Assembly: GCF_052045245.1 (NCBI RefSeq)
Contig: NZ_JBQEON010000003.1
Span: forward strand, 248,001-312,000
DNA from: Burkholderia sp052045245
GTDB taxonomy: Bacteria > Pseudomonadota > Gammaproteobacteria > Burkholderiales > Burkholderiaceae
DNA: 64,000 nucleotides
Direction of reading: 5' to 3'
Shown here: one piece after another, positions 23,676 through 32,507 of the stretch
Position numbering within the stretch: position 1 is the stretch's first letter
How the letters are laid out: every line of letters begins with the position of its first letter
Translations under genes and position numbers: made by a program
Notes under the pieces: model-generated
Databases searched by the model: none
The model's input: only the letters and a program-made list of their open reading frames with translations
Told to the model about the DNA's origin: nothing

Positions 23676-25376
23676 GTGACGCCTGCATCGCCGACGCCCC
23701 CGGCGTTTTACTACCTGACCAATTTCGAACGCGCGCTGGCCTGGCTCGGCGAGCGTTACGACGACCTGCTCGACACGCACGAACACGCGTTTCTCGCACA
23801 TTTCGCGCGGCTGCCGCAGGCGTCGCGCGCGTTGCTCGTGCGGATGCTGATGCGCAACGGCGCCGAGTTCCGCGCCAGCAAGCTCGTGTACGACGAAATC
23901 GGCAGCACGCTCGACGCGGCCGCGCCGCTCGTCGAACTCGGCTGGGTCGATCCGGCGCCTGCACTCACGCTCGACGCGCTGTTCGCGCTGTCGACCAAGG
24001 CCGATTTGCTGACGATGTTTCCGGCGCTCGCCGCGCACGCGGGCGAGCGCAAGCCCGACTGGCTCGAACGGCTGCGGCCCGGGCACGCGGTCGCGCAGCC
24101 GCTCGACGCGTGGTGCGCGCAGGCCGGCGATCGCGTGCTGCGCGTGACGGTCGGCGCGCTGTGCGACCGGTTGCGGCTGATGTTCTTCGGCAATCTGCAT
24201 CAGGACTGGCGCGAATTCGTGCTCGCCGATCTCGGCGTGTTCCAGTACGAAAGCGTGCCGTTCGCGCCGTCGTCGCGCGCGTTCCAGCAGCGCGGCGACG
24301 TCGATGCGTATCTCGCGCTGCAGACCTGCCGCGACGCACTCGACGCGTGGCCCGACGGCCTGCCGTTCGACGCGCTGCTGCAGGCGATCGACACGGTCGA
24401 CTGCGCGCAGCCGTGGCTCGCGACGCGCCGCGCGAAGCTGCTGTTCACGCTCGGGCAGACCTGCGAGCGCCGCGCCGACTGGACCGCCGCGCTCGACGCG
24501 TATGCGCGCAGCGCGTGGCCGGGCAGCCGGCATCGGCGCATTCGCGTGCTCGAACGTTGCGGTCGCGACGGCGACGCGCTCTCGCTGGCGCTCGACGCGC
24601 GCGGCGGCTTCGAAAGCGACGAGGAGCGCCAGCGCGTCGAGCGGATGCTGCCGCGCCTGCAGCGCCGTCTCGGGCAGCGGGTCGAACGCGCAGCCGCCGC
24701 GCCGGGCGCGCCGCGCGAGACGCTCGTGCTGGCGCGCCCCGAAGCGTTCGTCAGCGTCGAATTCGCGGTGCGCGACCACCTTGCGCAGCCCGATGCGCCG
24801 GTTCATTACGTCGAGAACACGCTGATCAATTCGCTGTTCGGGCTGCTGTGCTGGGAGCCCGTGTTCGCGGCCGTGCCCGGTGCGTTCTTTCACCCGTTCC
24901 AGCGCGGCCCGGCCGACCTGCATGCACCCGATTTCGCGGTGCGTCGCACGGATGCATTCGCCGCCTGTTTCGCGCAACTCGACTCCGGCGCATACCGCGA
25001 CACGATCCGCCGTCACTACGCGACGAAGATGGGGCTGCAATCGCCGTTCGTGTTCTGGGGCGTGCTGACCGACGCGCTGCTCGACGAGGCGCTGGCCTGC
25101 CTGCCGCCCGAGCACCTGCGGCTGTGGTTCACGCGCCTGCTCGCCGACATCCGCAGCAACCGCTCGGGGTTGCCGGATCTCGTCCGGTTCTGGCCCGGCG
25201 AACGGCGCTACGAGCTGATCGAGGTGAAAGGCCCCGGCGATCGGCTGCAGGACAACCAGACGCGCTGGCTCGCGTACTGCATCGCGCACGGCATGCCGGT
25301 GCGCGTCGTCGATGTCGAATGGGCCGGCGCGGGCGCCGGCATCGAGCCGGTCGAAACGGCGGGGCTGTCCGCATGA
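23676..25376 (+). CDS. VRR-NUC domain nuclease (FAN1-like)
   Basis: A protein of 566 residues. The C-terminal VRR-NUC domain (~390-530) carries the PD-(D/E)XK active site, GLPDLVRFW followed by YELIEVKGPGDRLQDNQ. It is preceded by a helical and TPR-like region and an N-terminal part (YYLTNFERALAWLGERY) typical of bacterial FAN1 homologues. FAN1 cuts 5' flaps and unhooks interstrand crosslinks; bacterial forms show similar structure-specific activity. The start is GTG 23676. The TGA overlaps the ATG of the helicase (25373-25376), so the two are coupled and likely act on the same DNA substrate. Confidence 0.9.
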   Translation: MTPASPTPPAFYYLTNFERALAWLGERYDDLLDTHEHAFLAHFARLPQASRALLVRMLMRNGAEFRASKLVYDEIGSTLDAAAPLVELGWVDPAPALTLDALFALSTKADLLTMFPALAAHAGERKPDWLERLRPGHAVAQPLDAWCAQAGDRVLRVTVGALCDRLRLMFFGNLHQDWREFVLADLGVFQYESVPFAPSSRAFQQRGDVDAYLALQTCRDALDAWPDGLPFDALLQAIDTVDCAQPWLATRRAKLLFTLGQTCERRADWTAALDAYARSAWPGSRHRRIRVLERCGRDGDALSLALDARGGFESDEERQRVERMLPRLQRRLGQRVERAAAAPGAPRETLVLARPEAFVSVEFAVRDHLAQPDAPVHYVENTLINSLFGLLCWEPVFAAVPGAFFHPFQRGPADLHAPDFAVRRTDAFAACFAQLDSGAYRDTIRRHYATKMGLQSPFVFWGVLTDALLDEALACLPPEHLRLWFTRLLADIRSNRSGLPDLVRFWPGERRYELIEVKGPGDRLQDNQTRWLAYCIAHGMPVRVVDVEWAGAGAGIEPVETAGLSA

Positions 25377-27673
25377 GCTATGTCGTCGCGGTGCGGGCGA
25401 TGTGCGAGTTCACCGCGCGACGCGGCGATCTCGACCTGCGCTTCACGCCCGCACCGACCGCGCTCGAAGGCATTGCCGGCCACGGCGCCGTCACGTCGAA
25501 GCGCGGTGCGCGCTACGAAACCGAGATCGCGCTGGCCGGCACGTGGGGCACGCTCACGGTGCGCGGACGCGCGGACGGCTACGATCCGGTCGCGAACCGC
25601 CTCGAGGAGATCAAGACCTATCGCGGCAGCCTCGACGCGATGCCGGCCAATCACCGCGCGTTGCACTGGGCACAGGCGAAGGTCTACGCGCACCTGATGT
25701 GCGACGCGCGCGGCCTCGCCGAAATCGACGTCGCGCTCGTGTATTTCGATATCGTGTCCGAACGCGAGACCGTGCTGACGGAAACGCTGAGCGCGAGCGT
25801 GCTCGCCGCGTTCTTCGCCGAGCAGTGCGCGTGCTTCGTCGGCTGGGCCGAGCGTGAGACCGCGCACCGCGCGGCCCGCGATGAAGCGCTGCGTGCGCTG
25901 ACGTTTCCGCATGGGCAATTCCGCAGCGGGCAGCGCGAGCTGGCGGTGTCCGTCTATCGGGCGGCGCGCGACGAACGCTGCCTGATGGCGCAGGCGCCGA
26001 CCGGCATCGGCAAGACGCTCGGCACGGTCTTTCCGTTGCTGAAGGCGTGCGGCGAGGGCGAGCTCGATCACGTGTTCTTCCTGACCGCGAAGACGCCCGG
26101 CCGCGCGCTCGCGCTCGAAGCAGCAACCACGCTCGGCGCCGGCACGCCGGCGCTGCCGCTGCGCGTGCTGGAACTCGTCGCGCGCGACAAGGCGTGCGAG
26201 CATCCGGACCGTGCGTGTCACGGCGAATCGTGCCCGCTCGCGCAAGGCTTCTACGACCGGCTACCGGCCGCGCGCGACGCTGCGATCGGTGCCGGCATGC
26301 TCGATCGCGACACCGTGCGCGACGCGGCACTCGCGCACGACGTCTGTCCGTACTACCTCGCGCAGGAGCTCGCGCGCTGGTCGGACATGATGATCGGCGA
26401 CTACAACTACTACTACGACGGCAACGCGATGCTGCACACGCTCGCGCAGCAGAACCAGTGGCGCGTCGGCGTGCTCGTCGACGAGGCGCACAACCTGCTC
26501 GATCGCGCACGCAAGATGTACAGCGCATCGCTCGACCCGTTCGCGTTCGCGGCCGCGCGCGAGGCGGCACCCGCCGCACTGCGCAAGGCGTTCGACCGGC
26601 TTGCGCGCGCATGGGGCACGGTCAACCGCGCGCAGGCCGAGCGCTACGCGGCATACCCGGAGATCCCGGGGCCGATCGTGTCGGCCGTGCAGAATCTCGT
26701 CGCGGCGATCGGCGAACACCTGACCGACGCGCCGCGCGCGAACGGCGATGCGCTGCTGCGCTTTCATTTCGAGGCGATCCAGTTTGGCGTGCTTGCCGAC
26801 GCGTTCGACAGCGCGTCGATCTTCGACGCGACGCTGCACGGCGAGCCGCTGCCGCGCCAGTCGGGGCTCGACGGCGTCGCGCCGGCCGGGCGTCGCCGCC
26901 GGCTCCAGTCGACGCTGTGCGTGCGCAACGTGATTCCGGCCGGCTTTCTCGCCCCGCGCTACGAAGCCGCGCGCGCGACCGTGCTGTTCTCCGGCACGCT
27001 GAGCCCGTTCCATTTCTATCGCGACACGCTCGGGTTGCCGGCCGATACGGGCTGGCTCGACGTCGACGGGCCGTTCCGCGCCGAGCAACTGACCGTGCGC
27101 GTCGCGAGCCACGTGTCGACGCGCTGGCGCGACCGCGACCGTTCGCTCGAACCGATCGCCGACCTGATCGCCGCGCAGTATGCGACGCGGCCCGGCAACT
27201 ACCTCGGTTTTCTCAGCAGCTTCGACTACCTCGGGCGCGTCGTCGCGCTGATGCAGACGCGCCATCCGGACGTGCCCGTGTGGGCCCAGGCGCCCGGCAT
27301 GGCCGAAAGCGAGCGCGACGCGTTTCTCGCGCGCTTCGACGCGGGCGGGCGCGGCGTCGGCTTCGCGGTGCTCGGCGGTGCGTTTTCGGAAGGCGTGGAT
27401 CTGGTCGGCGAGCGGTTGATCGGCGCGTTCATCGCGACGCTCGGGCTGCCGCAGGTCAACGATGTCAACGAGCAGATGCGGCGGGCGATGGATGCGCGTT
27501 TCGGCAACGGGTACGACTACATGTATCTGTACCCGGGCTTGCAGAAGGTCGTGCAGGCGGCCGGGCGCGTGATCCGCACCGAGCACGACGAGGGCGTCGT
27601 GCATCTGATCGACGATCGTTACCGGCGGCGGGAAGTGCGCGATCTGCTGCCGCGGTGGTGGCGGATCGGGTGA
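25373..27673 (+). CDS. DinG/XPD-like helicase with N-terminal Cas4/RecB-type nuclease domain
   Basis: A protein of 766 residues. N-terminus (~1-165): PD-(D/E)XK fold of Cas4/RecB type, with Asp68 in GRADGYDP, Glu79-Ile-Lys81 and the QxxxY motif QAKVYAHL. Then superfamily 2 XPD-like helicase: Walker A APTGIGKT (~208-215), four Cys of an iron-sulfur site (ACEHPDRACHGESC and HDVC, ~275-325), DEAH box VLVDEAHNLLDRAR, motif III-like LFSGTLSP, and motif VI QAAGRVIRTEHD. It should unwind 5'-tailed DNA and may cut it. Coupled to the FAN1-like gene by ATGA. A repair role for crosslinks or stalled forks is inferred. Confidence 0.92.
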   Translation: MSYVVAVRAMCEFTARRGDLDLRFTPAPTALEGIAGHGAVTSKRGARYETEIALAGTWGTLTVRGRADGYDPVANRLEEIKTYRGSLDAMPANHRALHWAQAKVYAHLMCDARGLAEIDVALVYFDIVSERETVLTETLSASVLAAFFAEQCACFVGWAERETAHRAARDEALRALTFPHGQFRSGQRELAVSVYRAARDERCLMAQAPTGIGKTLGTVFPLLKACGEGELDHVFFLTAKTPGRALALEAATTLGAGTPALPLRVLELVARDKACEHPDRACHGESCPLAQGFYDRLPAARDAAIGAGMLDRDTVRDAALAHDVCPYYLAQELARWSDMMIGDYNYYYDGNAMLHTLAQQNQWRVGVLVDEAHNLLDRARKMYSASLDPFAFAAAREAAPAALRKAFDRLARAWGTVNRAQAERYAAYPEIPGPIVSAVQNLVAAIGEHLTDAPRANGDALLRFHFEAIQFGVLADAFDSASIFDATLHGEPLPRQSGLDGVAPAGRRRRLQSTLCVRNVIPAGFLAPRYEAARATVLFSGTLSPFHFYRDTLGLPADTGWLDVDGPFRAEQLTVRVASHVSTRWRDRDRSLEPIADLIAAQYATRPGNYLGFLSSFDYLGRVVALMQTRHPDVPVWAQAPGMAESERDAFLARFDAGGRGVGFAVLGGAFSEGVDLVGERLIGAFIATLGLPQVNDVNEQMRRAMDARFGNGYDYMYLYPGLQKVVQAAGRVIRTEHDEGVVHLIDDRYRRREVRDLLPRWWRIG

Positions 27674-27716
27674 GCGTCGCGGGCGGGACGTTTGTGTACG
27701 CGCGCGGCCCGGACGC

Positions 27717-28487
27717 CTAAAGCACGTTCAGCATCGCGAGCGCGGTTTCCTGCAGATGCGGAAGCACGCGCCGCACGGCCGCATCGGTTGTCTCCGCGCC
27801 GATCGGCATGTTCGTGCTCAGCGCGGCGACGACTTCGCCATGACGATTCTTCAGCGGCACCGCGATGCCGCGCACGCCGACCTGCAGTTGCTGCTCGATC
27901 GCCGCGAAGCCCGCGTCGCGCGCGTGGTCGACCTGTTCGAGCAGGCGTGCCTTGTTGGTGATCGTGTGCGGCGTGAACGGCGCGAGTTCGGTGTCGTCGA
28001 GCCAGGCACGGACGGCCTCGCGATCCGGATGATGCGCGAGCAGCACGACGCCCGGCGACGTCAGCGGGGCCGGCACGCGCGCGCCGAGCACGAAACCGGT
28101 CGTCATCACGCGCGACACGCCGTTGCGGGCGATGAACACGAGTTCCCAGCCGTCGAGCACGCTGACGTACGCCGACTCGTTCAGCGACGCGCTCAGTTGC
28201 TGCAGGTACGGCTGGACCATGCGCGGCAGGCGCGCGGAATCGAAGTACGACCAGCCGACCCGCAGCACGCGTGGCGTGAGGCCGTACAGCTTGCCGTCGG
28301 TATGGACGTAGCCGAGCGATTCGAGCGTCAACAGGTAGCGCCGCGCGGCGGTGCGCGTGAGGCCGGTGCGGGCGGCGGCCTGGGTGGGCGTCATCCGCGC
28401 GTGCTGGCTGTCGAACGCCTCGAGGATCATCAGGCCTTTTTCGAGGCCGGCAATCCAGTCGCGTCGGTCGAGATCGGGGTTTTTCAT
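27717..28487 (-). CDS. IclR-family transcriptional regulator (PcaR/PobR-like)
   Basis: A protein of 256 residues. Winged helix-turn-helix at ~12-75 (GLEKGLMILEAFDS, RTGLTRTAARRYLLTLESLG), then the IclR effector domain (~80-255). The sequence LYGLTPRVLRVGWSYFDSARL followed by VFIARNGVSRVMTTGFVLGA is most like the PcaR/PcaU/PobR branch that senses aromatic acids of the beta-ketoadipate route. No aromatic-degradation genes sit beside it, so its targets are elsewhere. It is divergent from the toxin-antitoxin pair. Confidence 0.9.
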   Translation of the reverse strand: MKNPDLDRRDWIAGLEKGLMILEAFDSQHARMTPTQAAARTGLTRTAARRYLLTLESLGYVHTDGKLYGLTPRVLRVGWSYFDSARLPRMVQPYLQQLSASLNESAYVSVLDGWELVFIARNGVSRVMTTGFVLGARVPAPLTSPGVVLLAHHPDREAVRAWLDDTELAPFTPHTITNKARLLEQVDHARDAGFAAIEQQLQVGVRGIAVPLKNRHGEVVAALSTNMPIGAETTDAAVRRVLPHLQETALAMLNVL

Positions 28488-28586
28488 CGTGAGAGCCGGA
28501 CGGGCAGGGGCGCGGTGTTCGCGCAGGAGTGGGCGATTATCGCGCGAGTCGATGAGCAACGCGAGTGTGCCGCATCCGCACCTCAT

Positions 28587-28820
28587 ATGCAGGTCGCAAA
28601 GTGGGGCAATAGTCTGGCAGTTCGCCTTCCGGCCAGTGTGGTCGACGCACTGGAGCTCCGCGAAGGGGACGATATCGAAATCGTGGTCGATAGCCCTCGG
28701 GTTTTCGCGGTGAGTCGCAAGCCGAGGCCCGACGAGCTTCTGGAGCGGTTGAGGTGTTTCAGGGGCAAGCTGCCAGCCGATTTCAAGTTCAGCCGTGACG
28801 ATGCGAATGAGCAGGATTAA
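28587..28820 (+). CDS. AbrB/MazE-type antitoxin
   Basis: A protein of 77 residues. The N-terminal swapped-hairpin AbrB fold is clear: MQVAKWGNSLAVRLPASVVD then LREGDDIEIVVD. The C-terminal half (ELLERLRCFRGKLPADFKFS) is the toxin-binding tail. It should bind its own promoter and neutralise the PIN toxin whose gene overlaps its 3' end. Codon use is less GC-extreme than the neighbours, suggesting later acquisition. Confidence 0.93.
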   Translation: MQVAKWGNSLAVRLPASVVDALELREGDDIEIVVDSPRVFAVSRKPRPDELLERLRCFRGKLPADFKFSRDDANEQD

Positions 28821-29220
28821 TGCGGAGAAGTCGTTCGTCGACAGCAATGTTGTGCTTTATCTGCTGTCCGAGGATGAAACCAAGGCAAACCGTGTAGAGG
28901 CGCTGTTCCTTCGGCGGCCGACGATCAGCGTCCAGGTACTGAATGAAGTCGCCAGTGTGTGCAACCGCAAATTGCGGATGCCATGGCGCGAGGTGGGGAA
29001 GTTCCTGGAGCCGATCAGGAGTTTGTGCGATATCGTGCCGCTCACCGTCGATGCGCACGGCCTCGCGCGACGGCTCGCAGAGTGGCACCGCTTGTCCTTC
29101 CACGACGCGTGCATCGTGGCAACTGCTTCGATCGAGGGATGTGAATACTTGTACACCGAGGACATGCACGACGGCTTGCGAGTGGACGGTGGTCCAGTGT
29201 TGCGAAATCCGTTTGCCTGA
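28801..29220 (+). CDS. VapC-type PIN-domain toxin
   Basis: A ribonuclease toxin of about 139 residues. PIN-domain acidic residues are visible in KSFVDSNVVLYLLS (Asp), VLNEVASV (Glu), LSFHDACIVATA (Asp) and YTEDMHDG (Asp). These bind the metal that cleaves RNA, often initiator tRNA. The start is one of GTG 28795, ATG 28801 or ATG 28807, all overlapping the antitoxin gene by 14-26 bases, which is typical of coupled modules. The MazE-like antitoxin with a PIN toxin is a known mixed pairing. Confidence 0.92.
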   Translation: MRMSRINAEKSFVDSNVVLYLLSEDETKANRVEALFLRRPTISVQVLNEVASVCNRKLRMPWREVGKFLEPIRSLCDIVPLTVDAHGLARRLAEWHRLSFHDACIVATASIEGCEYLYTEDMHDGLRVDGGPVLRNPFA

Positions 29221-29286
29221 GGAGCGACGATTGGAAGTGCCCCCGTTTGAGCGACGCCGACGATCGAATTGAACAAGCGGAAGAGC

Positions 29287-29323
29287 CGGATGCGGCGCGA
29301 CCGTTACGCGCGCGCCGCATCCG
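29287..29323. terminator. Hairpin between convergent vapC and murA-like genes
   Basis: CGGATGCGGCGCG and CGCGCCGCATCCG pair perfectly over 13 bp around an 11-base loop. It lies 66 bases after the toxin stop and 8 bases after the convergent MurA-like stop. The T tails are poor, but the position fits a bidirectional terminator. Confidence 0.6.
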
Positions 29324-29331
29324 TACGCGCT

Positions 29332-30633
29332 TTACTCGCTGCTCGTCCACTCGACGTTCGCGCCGACCGAACGCAGGTTTTCGACGAAATGCGGATGCGC
29401 GCGGCGAATCGGCAGCGCGTTCATGATTTCCGAACGGCCTTCGATACTCGCGGCCACCATCAGCAGCGCGATCGCGACGCGGATGATGTACGGGCTCTCG
29501 ACGCGCGCCGGCGTCAGTTGCAGCCCGCCGAACGTGATCAGTCGGTGCGGATCCGACAACAGCACATGGGCGCCGAACTTCGACAGTTCGCCGGACCAGC
29601 CGAGCGCGCCGTCGTACACCTTGTTCCAGAACATCGCACTACCTTCGGCACGCACGCCGAGTGCGATGAAGATCGGCAGCAGGTCGACCGGTAGGTATGG
29701 CCACGGCGCGGCTTCGACCTTCGTCAGGATGTTCTGCGTGAACGGCCGGCGCACGCGCAGCGGGCCGTCGCGTTCCGCGCGGGACCAGCCGTCGCGGTGC
29801 GTGACGTTCACGCCGAATTTCGCGAACGTGCGGTCGATCAGCGGGAAATGCTCCGGCGACGAGTTGCGCACCGTGATGTCGCCGCCCGTGATCGCGCCGA
29901 GCGCCAGGAACGTCGCGATTTCGTGGAAATCCTCGGCGAAACGGAATTCGCCGCCACCGAGCTTGCCGCCGCCCGTCACGCACAGGCGCGACGTGCCGAT
30001 GCCCTCGATCGCGACGCCGATCATCGCGAGGAACTGGCAGAACTCCTGCACGTGCGGCTCGGACGCCGCATTCATCAGCGTGGACGTGCCGCGGGCCGCG
30101 GTTGCGCACAGCGCGAAGTTTTCGGTGGTCGTGACCGATGCGTAGTCGAGCCAGTGATCGTTGGCCGTCAGCGGGCCGTCGGCGCGGACGATCAGCGAAT
30201 CGGGCGTGCGCTGGATATGCGCGCCGAAGCGCTCGAACACCTCGACGTGCGGATCGATTTCGCGCACGCCGAGCGTGCAGCCCTTGACGTCGTTCTCGAG
30301 ACGCGCGACGCCGAAGCGCGCGAGCAGCGGCGGAATCAGCATGATCGACGAGCGCATCGCCTCGGGCAGGCGGTGAACGGCCGGGTCGAACGTCGTGTTG
30401 CGATGGTGGAGCTCGAGGATGCCCGTCGTGAAATCGACCGACACGTCGCTGCCGAGGGTGCGGAAGATGTCGAGAATCTTGCGCACGTCGGTGATGTCCG
30501 GCACGCCGACGAGGCGCAGCGGCTGATCGGTCAACAGGGTGGCGCACAGAATCGGCAGGACGGCGTTCTTGTTCGCGGACGGCTTGATGTCCCCGCGCAG
30601 CGGGGTGCCGCCGTGGACGATGAGATTCGACAT
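29332..30633 (-). CDS. murA: MurA-family enolpyruvyl transferase (UDP-GlcNAc 1-carboxyvinyltransferase) paralogue
   Basis: A protein of 433 residues with the two-domain EPSP-synthase fold. Key MurA residues are present: Lys22-Asn23 (SANKNAVLPILCA), the fosfomycin-reactive Cys119 in VKGCTLGVREIDPHVE, and the catalytic Asp in YLPVDLLPIF. It adds enolpyruvate from PEP to UDP-GlcNAc, the first committed peptidoglycan step. The sequence is quite diverged from E. coli MurA, and the usual Burkholderia murA lies with ribosome/his-type genes, so this is probably a second copy. The gene is single, beside a toxin-antitoxin module. Confidence 0.88.
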   Translation of the reverse strand: MSNLIVHGGTPLRGDIKPSANKNAVLPILCATLLTDQPLRLVGVPDITDVRKILDIFRTLGSDVSVDFTTGILELHHRNTTFDPAVHRLPEAMRSSIMLIPPLLARFGVARLENDVKGCTLGVREIDPHVEVFERFGAHIQRTPDSLIVRADGPLTANDHWLDYASVTTTENFALCATAARGTSTLMNAASEPHVQEFCQFLAMIGVAIEGIGTSRLCVTGGGKLGGGEFRFAEDFHEIATFLALGAITGGDITVRNSSPEHFPLIDRTFAKFGVNVTHRDGWSRAERDGPLRVRRPFTQNILTKVEAAPWPYLPVDLLPIFIALGVRAEGSAMFWNKVYDGALGWSGELSKFGAHVLLSDPHRLITFGGLQLTPARVESPYIIRVAIALLMVAASIEGRSEIMNALPIRRAHPHFVENLRSVGANVEWTSSE

Positions 30634-30842
30634 GATATGGGGGCGTATCGGTGACTGACGTAGGCCCATATGATGCCATTGGTCGGCGGGCACCGTGGAA
30701 TGTTCAGAGGGGAAAAAGGGCTTCCGCGCGTGCGATTGACGGTGTTTGACGTTGGGTGGGGGTGGGGCCATCCGGCTGGCCGGGGATGGCAGCCGGTGTG
30801 AAATGGCCGGCCGCGTATCGGGCCGGCCATTCCGTCACGTCC

Positions 30843-32150
30843 TCACTGCGCCGCCCGCATCCGCGCGGCCACCACCAGCGAGATCAGGCAGCCCACCGCG
30901 AGATAACCGGCGACGAGGTGCCACGAGCCGCCGGCCACGCTGACCAGCGCCACCGCGATGAACGGCGTGAACCCGCCGCCCACCACGCTCGCGAACTGAT
31001 AACCGACACCTGCGCCGCTGTAGCGATATTCCGCGCCGAACAGCTCGGTGAAAAGCGGCTGCTGGACGCTCACGACCATGTCGTGCGCGGCATTCGCCAA
31101 CAGGATCGAGAACAGCACGATCCACGCGATCGAGCGCGATTCCAGCGCGACGAAGAACGGCACCGCCGACGCGAGACCGATCAGCGCGCCGATCAGGTAG
31201 ATGCGGCGCAGGCCGAAACGGTCGGCCAGCCACGCGAAGCACGGGATCGTCACGCAGCTGATGGCGCCGACCAGCAGGCCGATGTCCAGGAACAGGTCGC
31301 GCGACAGGCCGAGGTTCGACGTCGAATAGCTGAGCGCGAACGCGGTGACGATATACATCGTGAACAGCTCGGCGAGCCGCAGCGCGACGATCAGCAGGAA
31401 TGCCTTCGGATGGTGCGTCAATGCTTCGAGCACCGGCAGGCGCAGCTTGCGGTTGCCGTGCTCGACCTTCTCGACGAATTCCTGCGACTCGTCCATGCTC
31501 TTGCGGACCCACAGCCCGATCAGCACCAGCACGATGCTGAACACGAACGGCAGGCGCCAACCCCACGACTTGAACGCGGCCTCGCCGAGCGTGTGGCTCA
31601 GGATCGACACGATCCCCGTGGCCAGCACGAGCCCGACGCCATAGCCGACCTGCACACCGCTGCTGTAGAACGCCTTCTTCTGCTTCGGCGCGCTCTCGAC
31701 GGCCATCAGCGCCGCGCCGCCCCATTCGCCGCCGACCGCGAAACCCTGGATCGCACGCATCAGCACCAGCAGCACGGGCGCCCACCAGCCGATCGTCGCG
31801 AAGCCCGGCAACAGGCCGATCGCGACGGTCGACAGCCCCATCAGCATCACGGTCAGCACCAGCATCCGCTTGCGGCCGAGCCGGTCGCCGTAATGGCCGA
31901 ACACGACGCCGCCGAGCGGACGGAACAGGAAGCCGACGCCGAAGGTCGCGAACGCCGCGAGCGTGCCCATCGTCGGGCTGATCTTCGGGAAGAATTCGGA
32001 ATTGAACACGAGCGCGGCGACGATCCCGTACAGCAGGAAGTCGTACCAGTCGACGACGGCGCCGACGAAGCTGCCGATCGCGGCCTTGCGGGCCTGGCTG
32101 CGCGCCCGGGCGCCGGCGGCTGCGTCGAGGGTGCCGAAAGTTGGGGTCAT
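30843..32150 (-). CDS. MHS-family MFS transporter
   Basis: A protein of 435 residues, 12 membrane helices. Metabolite:proton symporter (MHS) marks: AAIGSFVGAVVDWYDFLLYG at helix 1, FRPLGGVVFGHYGDRLGRKR between helices 2 and 3, and RAIQGFAVGGEWGGAALMAV. It is like ShiA and the dicarboxylate/aromatic acid carriers. AGGAGA eight bases before ATG 32150 sets the start. It is divergent from a 4-hydroxyphenylpyruvate dioxygenase gene, so an aromatic keto acid or tyrosine breakdown compound is a reasonable but unproven substrate. Confidence 0.9.
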   Translation of the reverse strand: MTPTFGTLDAAAGARARSQARKAAIGSFVGAVVDWYDFLLYGIVAALVFNSEFFPKISPTMGTLAAFATFGVGFLFRPLGGVVFGHYGDRLGRKRMLVLTVMLMGLSTVAIGLLPGFATIGWWAPVLLVLMRAIQGFAVGGEWGGAALMAVESAPKQKKAFYSSGVQVGYGVGLVLATGIVSILSHTLGEAAFKSWGWRLPFVFSIVLVLIGLWVRKSMDESQEFVEKVEHGNRKLRLPVLEALTHHPKAFLLIVALRLAELFTMYIVTAFALSYSTSNLGLSRDLFLDIGLLVGAISCVTIPCFAWLADRFGLRRIYLIGALIGLASAVPFFVALESRSIAWIVLFSILLANAAHDMVVSVQQPLFTELFGAEYRYSGAGVGYQFASVVGGGFTPFIAVALVSVAGGSWHLVAGYLAVGCLISLVVAARMRAAQ

Positions 32151-32507
32151 GGCGAAGTCTCCTGGCACGGCGCATCGTGGAATCGCGGCGGCGCCGCGTC
32201 CGATGCTGCATTGAAGTCGATGGGTGAACGGAGAATAGGACGCGCGCCCGGTCACGGCAATTAGCCGATCGGTCAAATTGCGCGATTATCGTTCTATAGT
32301 GTGCGATTATCGAACGCTTTCCGGGTTTGCACTAGGCGAGACACCGATATCCCGTTCGGCCAGGGTGTGCCGCCGTGAACGATCTGGTTAAAATCGGGAC
32401 CATCAAAACCTCGCCCGAATCGGGCGGATGTCCGGCCGCTGAATCGGCCGGGCCTGCCGCACGCGCCGGGCGTCATCCCCATCGACCGCATGCCTCCGGA
32501 GACTGGA
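32151..32507. other. Divergent promoter region of the transporter and HPPD
   Basis: Contains the direct repeat GCGATTATCG at 32282-32291 and 32303-32312, start to start 21 bases (two helical turns), with TATAGT between them. This looks like a regulator site overlapping a promoter. No gene seen. Confidence 0.55.

Noticed and set aside
23663..25372. Upstream extension of the helicase frame through the whole nuclease gene
   Set aside because: The frame stays open by GC bias only; the helicase begins naturally at ATG 25373, overlapping the nuclease stop.
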